Assembly (NCBI GenBank): GCA_020723965.1
Contig: DYHW01000001.1
Location: 420,587 to 484,586 of the forward strand
Reading direction: 5' to 3'
From: Melioribacter sp.
Lineage (GTDB): Bacteria > Bacteroidota > Ignavibacteria > Ignavibacteriales > Melioribacteraceae
Length of the DNA stretch: 64,000 bases
Shown here: positions 18,772 through 26,269 of the stretch, one piece after another
Numbering within the stretch: position 1 is the stretch's first letter
Layout of the letters: the number at the start of each line of letters is the position of its first letter
Made by a program: the position numbers and the translations under genes
The notes under the pieces: generated by a model
The model's database searches: none
The model's input: the letters and a program-made list of their open reading frames with translations, nothing else
What the model was told of the DNA's origin: nothing

Positions 18772-19287
18772 TCATTTAAGTTTTTCGAGAACTAATTTTG
18801 TTACGTCGTGTTCTTCTTTAGCAAAAAGAAAGATCATGTCGCCGCTTCTATCGAAAATAAAGTCAAAATTGTTCTCTTTTGCAACTGTTTGAATAGCGTT
18901 GAAGATTCTATTTTGAATCGGCTTCATCAATTCTTCCTGCTTTTGAAAAAGTTCGCCGCGTACGCCAAGTTTATCCTGTCTATATCTAGAAATTTGATCT
19001 TCCAGCGCAACCAATTCTTTTTCGATCTCGACTCGTTTAATTTCACTCAAGATAAGTTTTCGTTTGTCGTAGTCGTCGTATTTTGCTTTCCAATCTCTTT
19101 CCATTTTTGAAAGTTCTTCCTGCCATTCTTTAATTATCGCATCGAGTTTCTTTTGCGTGTCTTGAGCTTCCGGAAGCTGTTTCATGATCGCATCGCTGTC
19201 AACATATCCAATTTTTAGTTGAGCGTAAACGTTAGTGCTTAAAGCAGCAAGAAGAATAAAAGATATTATTAGACCGGTCTTTTTCAT
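18772..19287 (-). CDS. OmpH/Skp-family periplasmic chaperone (copy 1)
   Basis: A 171-residue secreted protein: signal peptide ending NVYAQ, then LKIGYVDSDAIMKQLPEAQ, a signature of OmpH/Skp, and a long charged helical region (residues about 45-125) expected to form the coiled-coil tentacles of the trimeric jellyfish fold. It should hold unfolded outer-membrane proteins on the way to BamA. It lies 17 bases after a second, similar gene, the usual Bacteroidetes/Chlorobi arrangement of tandem skp genes behind bamA. Confidence 0.92.
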   Translation of the reverse strand: MKKTGLIISFILLAALSTNVYAQLKIGYVDSDAIMKQLPEAQDTQKKLDAIIKEWQEELSKMERDWKAKYDDYDKRKLILSEIKRVEIEKELVALEDQISRYRQDKLGVRGELFQKQEELMKPIQNRIFNAIQTVAKENNFDFIFDRSGDMIFLFAKEEHDVTKLVLEKLK

Positions 19288-19304
19288 TTTTTATTCCGAT
19301 TTAA

Positions 19305-19844
19305 TTATTTGCCTCTTTTAAGACGATCTAGAATTTTGAATGTAATATCAAATTGAGGATCGGCATAAAGAAGAATTACTTCGCCTGCTTTATCAAAAAC
19401 AAATTGCATTGCTTCTTCTTTGGAGATATTTTCAATTGCTTTGAAAATTTTTTGTTTAACGGGCGCCATAAGTTGTTCTTGCTTTACAAAGTATTCTCCG
19501 TTTGGCTGAGAAAATTTTTGCTGCTGATATTGTTGTATTTTCTGTTCTTTCTCAACAAGTTTTTGCTGCGCTTTTTGAAGCTCTTCTTGTTTCATTGTTT
19601 GCGATTGTTTTTGATAGTCTGCATAGTTCTTTTGAAGCTCTGTTTGCATGCTGTCTATATCTTTTCTCCATTTTGAAACTATACCGTCAAGATCGCTCTT
19701 AGCTTTGATTGCTTCTGGATATTGAGCAAGTATAATTTCTGAATCAACATAGCCAATCTTTAATGATTGTGCCGCAGCAGGCTGAGTTTGAGCAAACAAA
19801 ACAGTTGCAAGTAAGACGAACGAAAGCGTCATTATTTTTTTCAC
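19305..19844 (-). CDS. OmpH/Skp-family periplasmic chaperone (copy 2)
   Basis: A 179-residue paralogue of the following gene: signal peptide ending PAAAQ, LKIGYVDSEIILAQYPEAIKA, then a Gln-rich coiled-coil region (QQKLVEKEQKIQQYQQQKF) and the conserved tail PVKQKIFKAIENISKEE. Role as for copy 1: a chaperone of outer-membrane proteins in the periplasm. The Gln-rich tentacle differs from the more charged one in copy 1, which may reflect different clients; that is speculation. A gap of about 106 bases separates it from bamA. Confidence 0.92.
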   Translation of the reverse strand: MKKIMTLSFVLLATVLFAQTQPAAAQSLKIGYVDSEIILAQYPEAIKAKSDLDGIVSKWRKDIDSMQTELQKNYADYQKQSQTMKQEELQKAQQKLVEKEQKIQQYQQQKFSQPNGEYFVKQEQLMAPVKQKIFKAIENISKEEAMQFVFDKAGEVILLYADPQFDITFKILDRLKRGK

Positions 19845-19950
19845 TTTTACCTCTTTATTAAATGATAAATAAAACTAATATTCCAGAAATTGAATTGAAA
19901 CATATTTTTTGAAAAATAACTGAGTCTATTGCCTATAACGAAGAAGGCGG

Positions 19951-22446
19951 CTAAAAACCTTTTCCAAATTGGAAGTGGAATAACCATTGCGGTTCTTTAC
20001 CATCAACACTCTTCCGGTCGAATCCGTATCCATAATCAAAACCGATCAATCCTATTGGATTGAGTAAAATTCTAGCTCCAATGCCTGCAGATTTTTTCAA
20101 ATCAAAAAGATTGGTTTTCTTCGCGTCAAGATAAACATTTCCAGCTTCTGCAAATGCAAGGAAATAGATTGGAACCGGTTCCATTGCTAGAGCAACGCGG
20201 AATTCTGTTGTAAATCTTGCCATCACGTTGCTGCCAAGTACTGTTCCGCCGGCAGTGCGGGCTCCGAGCGTTCTATCTTCGTAACCTCTCAACGGCGTTG
20301 TTGCAATAATCAATCCGTTGCCTCCCATATAATATCGTTCAAAGATCGGTATCTGTGTTCCCGAAACTATCTCTCCAATGTATCCTAACTCAGAAGCAGA
20401 ATAAAGAACAAATCGGTTGCTTCTGAATAATGGTTTATACCATTCTGTTTTAAAATCGATTTTATAAAAATCAACGTTGCCTGGTAAAAAAGGGCCCCCG
20501 GTTAGCTCTGAGCTTAACGAAAATTTAGAACCGCGGGCAGGGAAAATTGGGTTATCTATATCAGATCGAGTTATAGTAAGTCCAAGCGAGTATTGACGCG
20601 TTAGCCCCTCGGGATAAATGTTTTGTCCGTCTATTACATCGTTATACTGAAAACGAAATGATCCTTGAATATAGAAGAAATCATCTGGCCATGTTAATCT
20701 TCTTCCGGTGCGTAAAGAAATGCCGGATTGACGCATATCGTAAATATATTGTTGCCGCGTGTCGTAGAGATCAAATCCAACAGAAGTTGGAGTGTCCATA
20801 AACCATGGTTCGGTAAAGCCCAAAGAAAATGTTCTATAAAAATTACCAACGCCGAACTGCCAGTTAAAATTTAAGACCTGCCCACTTCCCATCTGAAAAG
20901 GTTCTGCTATAGAAAAATTTGTGAATGTAAAACCAAGCGCGCCGCTAAATCCAAACGCTCCACTGTAACCGATCGATGCGTTCAGATAGTCGCTCGATTT
21001 TTCTTCGACTTTATAAATAATATTAACAGTGCTGTCGTTAACAGGGCGGTAATCAACGCCGCTTTTGTATAGCTGTTCTGAATTAAAGTATTGAAGATTA
21101 GCAAGCTGCTGGAGACTGCGCATTATAAATCCGCGGCTAAAGTAACTGCCAGGAATAGTGAAAAGTTCGCGTCTTATAACTTTGTCTTTGGTTTTTTCGT
21201 TCCCTCCAATATCAACTTTGCCAATTTTGAAACGAATTCCTTCATTTACCTTAATTCGAATATCAAGAGAATCATCTGCGCATTTTTCTTCTTTTATGTC
21301 AAGCTGAAATGCAAGATATCCATTATCTTGATAGAGAGAAGAAACATCCGATTGTTTTTGATTCATGTAAAGATTTTGGTTGAACTTCTCTAAGTTATAA
21401 ACGTCCCCCTTTTTGAATTCGAGCCGGGCGGCTAAATCTTCGCCTGAATAAACTGTGTTGCCTTCCCAAATTATGTCCCTAATTTTATATTGCTTCCCTT
21501 CGTAGACATCAATAACAACATCAAGATTTTTTTTGTCTTCAGACAAAATAGTTGTGTCTCTCAGAATAGAAAAATCTCTGTAGCCGTTCTTCTGAAAGAA
21601 TTTTGTTAATAGCTCTTTATCTTTTTCAAACTTATCGCGTTTGAATTTTGCAGAAGACCAAAATTTCCACCACTTATTTTCTTTTGTTTCATCAAATTCG
21701 CTTTTGAGATCGCTGTCATCAAAAGCTTCGTTGCCGTTGAAGGAAATGTTTCGGATGGTAACCTCATCGCCTTCTTCAATTTCGAGAAGGACTAAAACTC
21801 TTTCTTTTATACGCGCTACAGAATTGATAGAAGATGATTTGTCTATCTCATATTCATCCTGATATTCTTTCGAAAGGTCTTTTTCGTTGCGCCAAGTTAC
21901 AATTATTTCGTTGTCCGAAGTATCTGCTTGAAAGAAAATATATCTATGAGGAGAAATTTTTGCGTTTAAGTATCCTTCCTCTTCGTATGCAGTTTTTATT
22001 TTATTGATAATTCTTGCAAGTTCCTGCTGTTTTAATGTTTGCCCTCGCACAATGGTTACCTGTTTGTTAAGATCATCTTCGCTTAATTCATCATTGCCTG
22101 CAAAAACAATTTTTTCAAGGCGCTGATATTCTTTTATAATGATCTGTAGAAAAATTCCATCTTCAATTTTCTTTTCTAAAGCAAGTTGAACGTCTTCAAA
22201 AATTCCTAAATTCCACAGTCTTTTTATTGCATTATTTGTTTGATCACCGGGGAAAGAAATTTCATCGCCAACTTTCAGACCTGTGTTAGCTATAATTGTT
22301 GCGGCATCAGCAGATCTATTACCGGTAACAGAAATTCCAAGGATCCGATAATTTACCTTTTCGATCTGGGGGTAAATTTCGGAAAATGAAATTAGCAGAA
22401 ATAAAAAACTAGTTATTAACAGTTTTCTTCGGGTGAGATTTAACAT
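19951..22446 (-). CDS. bamA: Outer-membrane protein assembly factor BamA
   Basis: Central Omp85 component that inserts beta-barrel proteins into the outer membrane. From the ATG at 22446 the protein has 831 residues: a signal peptide (KLLITSFLFLLISF), a run of POTRA domains up to about residue 440 (for example YRILGISVTGNRSADAATI and KIGKVDIGGNEKTKDKVI), then a 16-stranded barrel with the lid-lock type segment LRGYEDR and a terminal Phe (FQFGKGF). I prefer 22446 over an upstream in-frame ATG at 22494 because the former gives a clean signal peptide and lies just 4 bases after the uppS stop. A long, charged insert sits between POTRA domains 2 and 3 (about 180-230). Confidence 0.95.
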   Translation of the reverse strand: MLNLTRRKLLITSFLFLLISFSEIYPQIEKVNYRILGISVTGNRSADAATIIANTGLKVGDEISFPGDQTNNAIKRLWNLGIFEDVQLALEKKIEDGIFLQIIIKEYQRLEKIVFAGNDELSEDDLNKQVTIVRGQTLKQQELARIINKIKTAYEEEGYLNAKISPHRYIFFQADTSDNEIIVTWRNEKDLSKEYQDEYEIDKSSSINSVARIKERVLVLLEIEEGDEVTIRNISFNGNEAFDDSDLKSEFDETKENKWWKFWSSAKFKRDKFEKDKELLTKFFQKNGYRDFSILRDTTILSEDKKNLDVVIDVYEGKQYKIRDIIWEGNTVYSGEDLAARLEFKKGDVYNLEKFNQNLYMNQKQSDVSSLYQDNGYLAFQLDIKEEKCADDSLDIRIKVNEGIRFKIGKVDIGGNEKTKDKVIRRELFTIPGSYFSRGFIMRSLQQLANLQYFNSEQLYKSGVDYRPVNDSTVNIIYKVEEKSSDYLNASIGYSGAFGFSGALGFTFTNFSIAEPFQMGSGQVLNFNWQFGVGNFYRTFSLGFTEPWFMDTPTSVGFDLYDTRQQYIYDMRQSGISLRTGRRLTWPDDFFYIQGSFRFQYNDVIDGQNIYPEGLTRQYSLGLTITRSDIDNPIFPARGSKFSLSSELTGGPFLPGNVDFYKIDFKTEWYKPLFRSNRFVLYSASELGYIGEIVSGTQIPIFERYYMGGNGLIIATTPLRGYEDRTLGARTAGGTVLGSNVMARFTTEFRVALAMEPVPIYFLAFAEAGNVYLDAKKTNLFDLKKSAGIGARILLNPIGLIGFDYGYGFDRKSVDGKEPQWLFHFQFGKGF

Positions 22447-22450
22447 TCTT

Positions 22451-23236
22451 CTATTTTTTGAAATTTGTAAGTAATTGTTCGCTAACTTGCCCAAACCTTC
22501 TCTCTCTCTTTTGATAATCTTTAACAGCTTCTAATAAATGTTTGCATTTAAAGTCGGGCCATAAAAGACCCGAAATATAGATTTCTGAATAAGCAATTTG
22601 CCAAAGAAGAAAATTACTTATTCTAAATTCGCCCCCGCTTCTTATAAGCAGGTCCGGTTCCGGCATTCCAGAAGTTGAAAGGTGGCATGAAATTATTTCT
22701 TCATCAATTTCTTCAGGTTTTATCTTGTCGTTCTTAACTTCTGTGCTTATAGTTTTTACTGCCTCAACAAGTTCCCATCTACCGCTATAGCTTAGTGCTA
22801 AATTTAGGATCATTTTGGAGTTATGAGCCGTTTTTAATTTTGCTGCCTCCAAACCGCGTTGAACAATTTCGGGGAGAGACTTAACATCGCCAATAGAAGT
22901 AAGTTTGATGTTATTAGTATGCAGTTCGTCTGTTTCGTTCTTCAAGCTCTTAACCATCAAGCGCATCAATGTAGAAACTTCATCTTTAGGACGCTTCCAA
23001 TTTTCTGTTGAAAATGTGTATAAGGTAAGAATTTTTACGCCAAGTCCAACACATGCCTCAACAGTTTCACGAACCGATTCAACTCCTTTTTTGTGTCCAG
23101 CAACGCGCGGAAGATTTTTCTTTTTAGCCCATCTTCCGTTGCCGTCCATTATTATAGCAATATGCTTGGGAATGTTCCCTTTAGCTTTTAACTCTTCTAT
23201 CTGCTTCTTATCAGCTTCGCTTAATCTAACAGCCAA
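22451..23236 (-). CDS. uppS: Isoprenyl (undecaprenyl) diphosphate synthase
   Basis: Cis-prenyltransferase making the C55 lipid carrier for peptidoglycan and O-antigen precursors. The 261 residues contain IAIIMDGNGRWAKK with the catalytic D31, the FSTENWKRP segment, and the signature RSGGEFRISNFLLWQIAYSEIY. The start codon is TTG (23236-23234); no ATG occurs before the catalytic motif and an AGAGAAG run precedes it closely. It opens the envelope operon uppS-bamA-skp-skp-lpxD-lpxC/fabZ-lpxA and sits right behind a consensus promoter. Confidence 0.95.
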   Translation of the reverse strand: MAVRLSEADKKQIEELKAKGNIPKHIAIIMDGNGRWAKKKNLPRVAGHKKGVESVRETVEACVGLGVKILTLYTFSTENWKRPKDEVSTLMRLMVKSLKNETDELHTNNIKLTSIGDVKSLPEIVQRGLEAAKLKTAHNSKMILNLALSYSGRWELVEAVKTISTEVKNDKIKPEEIDEEIISCHLSTSGMPEPDLLIRSGGEFRISNFLLWQIAYSEIYISGLLWPDFKCKHLLEAVKDYQKRERRFGQVSEQLLTNFKK

Positions 23237-23268
23237 CTTCTCTTTCTGTCCTCAAATTTTGGCTCGAA

Positions 23269-23297
23269 AAAATAGCTTGGTAGTGAGTAAATGTCAA
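23269..23297 (-). promoter_or_regulatory. Sigma70-type promoter of the uppS-bamA-lpx operon
   Basis: Minus strand TTGACA (23297-23292), 17-base spacer, TATTTT (23274-23269). Initiation would be near 23262, leaving a 5' leader of about 25 bases before the TTG of uppS. Confidence 0.7.
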
Positions 23298-23381
23298 GGA
23301 ACGATTATCTTTGAAGTTCTTGCGTCATCTTTACGAAATGTTTTGATAGATCGAATTGGTGTCCATCAGCCGGAGAGAAGT

Positions 23382-23771
23382 TTATTTTGAATTCTGATCC
23401 GCGAGAGGCACAACCTTAATATGTTTTTGAGTTTCTTCACTAAGAGAAGAGATGAGCATTGTTGCTTTAACAAGTGAATTGTTAGGCACACCTATAAAGA
23501 GAGTTATTCGGTACATAGGATAACGTTCTTTGTACTTTGTGATTGCATCAAGTTTAGAAATGAACTTCGGATCGTTTAATTCTTCCTCTGAAATAGTAAG
23601 ACCAATTGCTAACTTCTTTTTATACTTTCCGATCGCATCGACTTCATAACCGCTTATTTGTGGCGGTGAAGGAAGATACTTTCCAAACTTTCGGCTCAGC
23701 GTCAAATATCCATGCTGCCATAGATGATCAATCAGAGAATCAACTTTTTCTTTTTTAGATCTTTGCTTCAT
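23382..23771 (-). CDS. Unknown 129-residue protein, third gene of the lexA operon
   Basis: I do not recognise a named family. The product has a basic N-terminal helix (RSKKEKVDSLIDHLWQHG), a strand pair around GYEVDAIGKYKKKLAIGLTI, a helix (KFISKLDAITKYKERYP), a strand (YRITLFIGVP) and a last helix and strand. This alpha-beta-beta-alpha-beta order and the isolated EVD could be a degenerate PD-(D/E)XK nuclease-like fold, but the ExK residues are not in place, so I treat that as a guess. It starts 6 bases after the small gene behind lexA, so the three genes should share one transcript and LexA control. Confidence 0.6.
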   Translation of the reverse strand: MKQRSKKEKVDSLIDHLWQHGYLTLSRKFGKYLPSPPQISGYEVDAIGKYKKKLAIGLTISEEELNDPKFISKLDAITKYKERYPMYRITLFIGVPNNSLVKATMLISSLSEETQKHIKVVPLADQNSK

Positions 23772-23777
23772 AGTTTA

Positions 23778-24026
23778 TCAATTTAAAATTGGCATTATCG
23801 GAATAATAGGTGAAAACTTATCAATGCGAAGCACTTTTATGTTGCAAATTTTATCATACTCAAAAATGCTCACTGCATTCGAACCAAATTGCCTTCCGTA
23901 AAGAATTTTCTTCCCATTTTTATTTCTGCTTACGAAATAAGGTTCCAAAATTATTTCTTCAAAGCCGTATAAAAATTTTACTCTGTTTCTGTTAAGAATA
24001 GCCGTTGTAAATAAAAATGATTTCAT
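23778..24026 (-). CDS. Unknown 82-residue protein with a WYL-like pattern, second gene of the lexA operon
   Basis: Not a family I can name with certainty. The string NRNRVKFLYGFEEIILEP, then SRNKNGKKILYGRQF and FEYDKICNIKVL follows the strand order of WYL domains (a small SH3-like ligand-binding fold found in regulators of DNA-damage and defence genes): a basic strand, an xxLEPxxL-type turn, a GxxYLxGR-like strand and a final FxxDxIxxI strand. It lacks any DNA-binding domain. It begins 16 bases after lexA stops and ends 6 bases before the next small gene. The WYL relation is inference from pattern only. Confidence 0.6.
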   Translation of the reverse strand: MKSFLFTTAILNRNRVKFLYGFEEIILEPYFVSRNKNGKKILYGRQFGSNAVSIFEYDKICNIKVLRIDKFSPIIPIMPILN

Positions 24027-24042
24027 ATTGACCTCTTCGCTA

Positions 24043-24678
24043 CTAATTATAAGTTCTGAAAACGCCGATTACTTTTCCGATAATCGAAAAGTCTTCTTTG
24101 TTATCTACTTCAATTGGCATATATTTTTCATTTTCTGGCAGCAGGTATATTTTATTATTTCTCATTTCAAATCTTTTCATTGTTGCTTCATCGTGCAGTA
24201 GAGCAATAACGATATCTCCGTTGGTAACTTCATTTTGAGGTGCAACGATAACCAGATCACCCTCTAGAATGCCTGCATTTGTCATACTATCTCCATGCAC
24301 CTTTAAGCCGAAACAACTGTTTCTCTTGTTTAGCAAAGCCGCGTCAACCATCAAGTTTCCTTCAATATTTTCTTCGGCTAATAATGGTTGTCCGGCGGCA
24401 ACACGACCTACAAGCGGAAGAACTATCATATTATCGGGAAATTGTTTCAATTTATTAATCGTGTCGTCAATAACTGCTATTGTTCGGCTGGACTTACTAG
24501 GATTTGTTAAATATCCTTTTTTTACTAAAGCATCAATATGCCGTTTTACACCAAATGTGCTGGCGATATTAAAATGCTTGCCAATTTCTCTATAGGTTGG
24601 GGGGTAACCGTTTGCGCTTGCAAACTCTTGAATGAAATCAAGAATTTCTTGCTGGCGGTCTGTTAGATTTGTGTTCAT
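24043..24678 (-). CDS. lexA: LexA repressor of the SOS response
   Basis: Winged-helix repressor that cleaves itself when stimulated by RecA filaments. From the ATG at 24678 it has 211 residues: an HTH region (LTDRQQEILDFIQEFASANG, recognition helix near TFGVKRHIDALVKKG), the cleavage site between A95 and G96 (RVAAGQP), the catalytic serine S131 (HGDSMTN) and lysine K168 (ATMKRF). The upstream in-frame ATG at 24732 lies in the -35 box and is rejected; AGGA precedes 24678. The gene stands behind a promoter overlapped by a large palindrome, so autoregulation is likely, and two small unknown genes follow it. Confidence 0.95.
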   Translation of the reverse strand: MNTNLTDRQQEILDFIQEFASANGYPPTYREIGKHFNIASTFGVKRHIDALVKKGYLTNPSKSSRTIAVIDDTINKLKQFPDNMIVLPLVGRVAAGQPLLAEENIEGNLMVDAALLNKRNSCFGLKVHGDSMTNAGILEGDLVIVAPQNEVTNGDIVIALLHDEATMKRFEMRNNKIYLLPENEKYMPIEVDNKEDFSIIGKVIGVFRTYN

Positions 24679-24683
24679 TATTA

Positions 24684-24725
24684 GTGTCCTTTTGTTCACC
24701 ACAATAATAGTGAACAAAAGAACAC
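24684..24725. promoter_or_regulatory. Palindromic operator at the lexA promoter
   Basis: Arms GTGTCCTTTTGTTCAC (24684-24699) and GTGAACAAAAGAACAC (24710-24725) are inverted repeats matching at 15 of 16 positions, 10 bases apart; the inner 10 bases of each arm match perfectly. The palindrome covers the promoter spacer, the -10 box and the likely start of transcription, where a repressor would block RNA polymerase. LexA is the obvious ligand (inference). Confidence 0.75.
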
Positions 24726-24732
24726 TTGTCAA
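24704..24732 (-). promoter_or_regulatory. Sigma70-type promoter of lexA
   Basis: Minus strand TTGACA (24732-24727), 17-base spacer, TATTAT (24709-24704), 5/6 to consensus. Start of transcription expected near 24697. The spacer and -10 lie within the palindromic operator. Confidence 0.8.
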
Positions 24733-24848
24733 GGATTTTTTTTGAAATTATAAGGTTTTGTGTAAAATGAGAAAACAAAAAGACTTGAGGCAGAACCATA
24801 AACATCACAGAAAAGCAAAATGATTTTTTGGGGTTATTGATTTTGCAC

Positions 24849-24884
24849 AAAAAAAACGGTCGCAATACAAAATACTGCGACCGT
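24849..24884 (-). terminator. Intrinsic terminator after ilvE
   Basis: Minus strand: ACGGTCGCA (24884-24876), 11-base loop, TGCGACCGT (24864-24856) and eight T (24856-24849). A 9-bp GC-rich stem followed at once by a T-run. It separates ilvE from lexA. Confidence 0.88.
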
Positions 24885-24930
24885 AACTATTTATTATTAT
24901 AGATATATAGTTTTATAATAAGTTCTCGTT

Positions 24931-25992
24931 TTACAGAACAGGAACAATCCAATTATATTTGTCTTCGATTTTACCGAATTGAATTCCTGTAAGTTCATCA
25001 TAAAGTTTTGTGGCTAGTTCGCCAGCTACATTATCATCAAATTGCAATAAATGCTCGTTATATTTCAACCGGCTGATTGAAGAGATAACGGCTGCAGTTC
25101 CTGTTCCGAACATTTCAATCAACCCACCATTTTTGTATGAATCAATTACTTCGTCAATACTTATCATTCGTTCTGTAACGTTATAACCCCAATCTTTAAG
25201 AATTTGTAAAACTGATAATCTTGTAATACCGGGCAGAATAGTGCCGGATAAACTTGGGGTTGTAACTTCATCCTTGAAACAAATAAAGAAATTCATAGCT
25301 CCAACTTCTTCAATATATTTTTGTTCGATAGCATCAAGCCAAAGAACTTGAGTGTAGCCCTCTTTTTTTGCTTCAGATTGTGCAAGAAGTCCAGCCGCAT
25401 AGTTTGCCGCTGTTTTACAATCGCCTAATCCTTTGCGTACTGCACGTACATACTTATCTGTTACAAGTATCGGAACAGGTTTAAATCCTTCTGGGTAGTA
25501 TGGTCCAACTGGGCTAAGAATAATAACAAGTTTATATGTTTCAGAAGTTCTAACGCCAAGTAAAGGTTCTGTTCCAAAAACAACCGGTCGGATGTAAAGA
25601 GAATAATCAGGACGCGAGGGCACCCAATCGATATCTTTTTTAATCAGATCAATCATTCCTTGGAAAACTATATCGTGATCCATTTCTGGAATACACATTC
25701 TTTTGGCAGAGCTATTAAGCCGTTCAATATTTTTTTCAGGTCGGAATAGAACTACTCTTTCAGATTCTTGTTTATAAGCTTTTAATCCTTCAAATATAGA
25801 TTGACCGTAATGTAAAACCATTGAAGCGGGAGTCAAATTAAGCGAGCCATACTTACTGATTCTTGGATTGTGCCAGCCGCCCATATCAGGATCGTAATCC
25901 ATTTCGAAAATATGATCTGTGTAAATTTTACCAAATGGAAGATATTCAGGTAAAACAACTTTCTTTTCAGTTTCTAAGAGATCGATGCTCAT
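24931..25992 (-). CDS. ilvE: Branched-chain amino acid aminotransferase
   Basis: PLP enzyme exchanging the amino group between glutamate and the 2-oxo acids of Leu, Ile and Val. The 353 residues match the BCAT group II (long) form: MVLHYGQSIFEGLKAY, the LYIRPVVFGTEP segment, GDCKTAANYAAGLLAQ next to the PLP region, LWLDAIEQKYIEEVGAMNFF with the conserved EVG(A)MN loop, and EMFGTGTAAVIS. It is a single-gene unit: a terminator follows it, and its leader holds an Ile-rich ORF and a second terminator, suggesting control by transcription attenuation. Confidence 0.95.
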   Translation of the reverse strand: MSIDLLETEKKVVLPEYLPFGKIYTDHIFEMDYDPDMGGWHNPRISKYGSLNLTPASMVLHYGQSIFEGLKAYKQESERVVLFRPEKNIERLNSSAKRMCIPEMDHDIVFQGMIDLIKKDIDWVPSRPDYSLYIRPVVFGTEPLLGVRTSETYKLVIILSPVGPYYPEGFKPVPILVTDKYVRAVRKGLGDCKTAANYAAGLLAQSEAKKEGYTQVLWLDAIEQKYIEEVGAMNFFICFKDEVTTPSLSGTILPGITRLSVLQILKDWGYNVTERMISIDEVIDSYKNGGLIEMFGTGTAAVISSISRLKYNEHLLQFDDNVAGELATKLYDELTGIQFGKIEDKYNWIVPVL

Positions 25993-26041
25993 AAAGTTTA
26001 CCTATTTAATTGTTAAACAAACAAAAGAACAGTTTATATAC

Positions 26042-26077
26042 AAAAAAGCCCGTTCAAAATAGACCGGGCGTGGCTTT
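26042..26077 (-). terminator. Attenuator-like terminator in the ilvE leader
   Basis: Minus strand: GCCCG (26069-26065) pairs with CGGGC (26052-26048), followed by TTTTTT (26047-26042). An alternative pairing AAAGCC (26077-26072) with GGCTTT (26050-26045) competes for the same 3' arm. There is no minus-strand gene upstream to terminate, and ilvE starts 50 bases downstream, so termination here would act on ilvE. Confidence 0.65.
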
Positions 26078-26085
26078 GAGTTGAA

Positions 26086-26145
26086 TTATGTTAGAATAGT
26101 AATTCCGATAATTGTTATAATGTTTATCAGGTTTTTCTTTAGCAT
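26086..26145 (-). CDS. Putative ilvE leader peptide, 19 residues, Ile-rich
   Basis: ATG at 26145 to TAA at 26086 encodes MLKKNLINIITIIGITILT: 7 Ile, 3 Leu and 3 Thr among 19 residues. The stop lies 8 bases before the attenuator-like hairpin and 94 bases before ilvE. Leader peptides rich in the regulated amino acid control ilv and thr operons of enterobacteria through ribosome stalling. Weak points: the only purine run before the ATG (GAAAG) is too close to be a good Shine-Dalgarno, and AT-rich DNA favours Ile codons by chance. No valine codons are present. Confidence 0.5.
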   Translation of the reverse strand: MLKKNLINIITIIGITILT

Positions 26146-26176
26146 CTTTCAAAAATTCATTTCTTCTGAAAGAAAA

Positions 26177-26203
26177 AATATAGAAAATAAAAGTAATAGC
26201 CAA
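26177..26203 (-). promoter_or_regulatory. Possible promoter of the ilvE leader
   Basis: Minus strand TTGGCT (26203-26198), 15-base spacer, TATATT (26182-26177). The -10 is good but the spacer is short. It would start transcription about 25 bases before the leader peptide. Confidence 0.3.
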
Positions 26204-26269
26204 CTGGAAAAGTTTGTTATCTTATCGGTGTAAATTAGTTTAATCAAAAAATATTTTGGTAAAGAGACG

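Noticed and set aside
20000..20600. Possible frameshift or fragment in the bamA barrel
   Set aside because: The frame is open and ends in the expected terminal Phe; length is normal for BamA.
22905..23390. Plus-strand reading frame of 161 codons over uppS
   Set aside because: It lies fully opposite a clear uppS and its promoter; no recognisable family, signal or Shine-Dalgarno.
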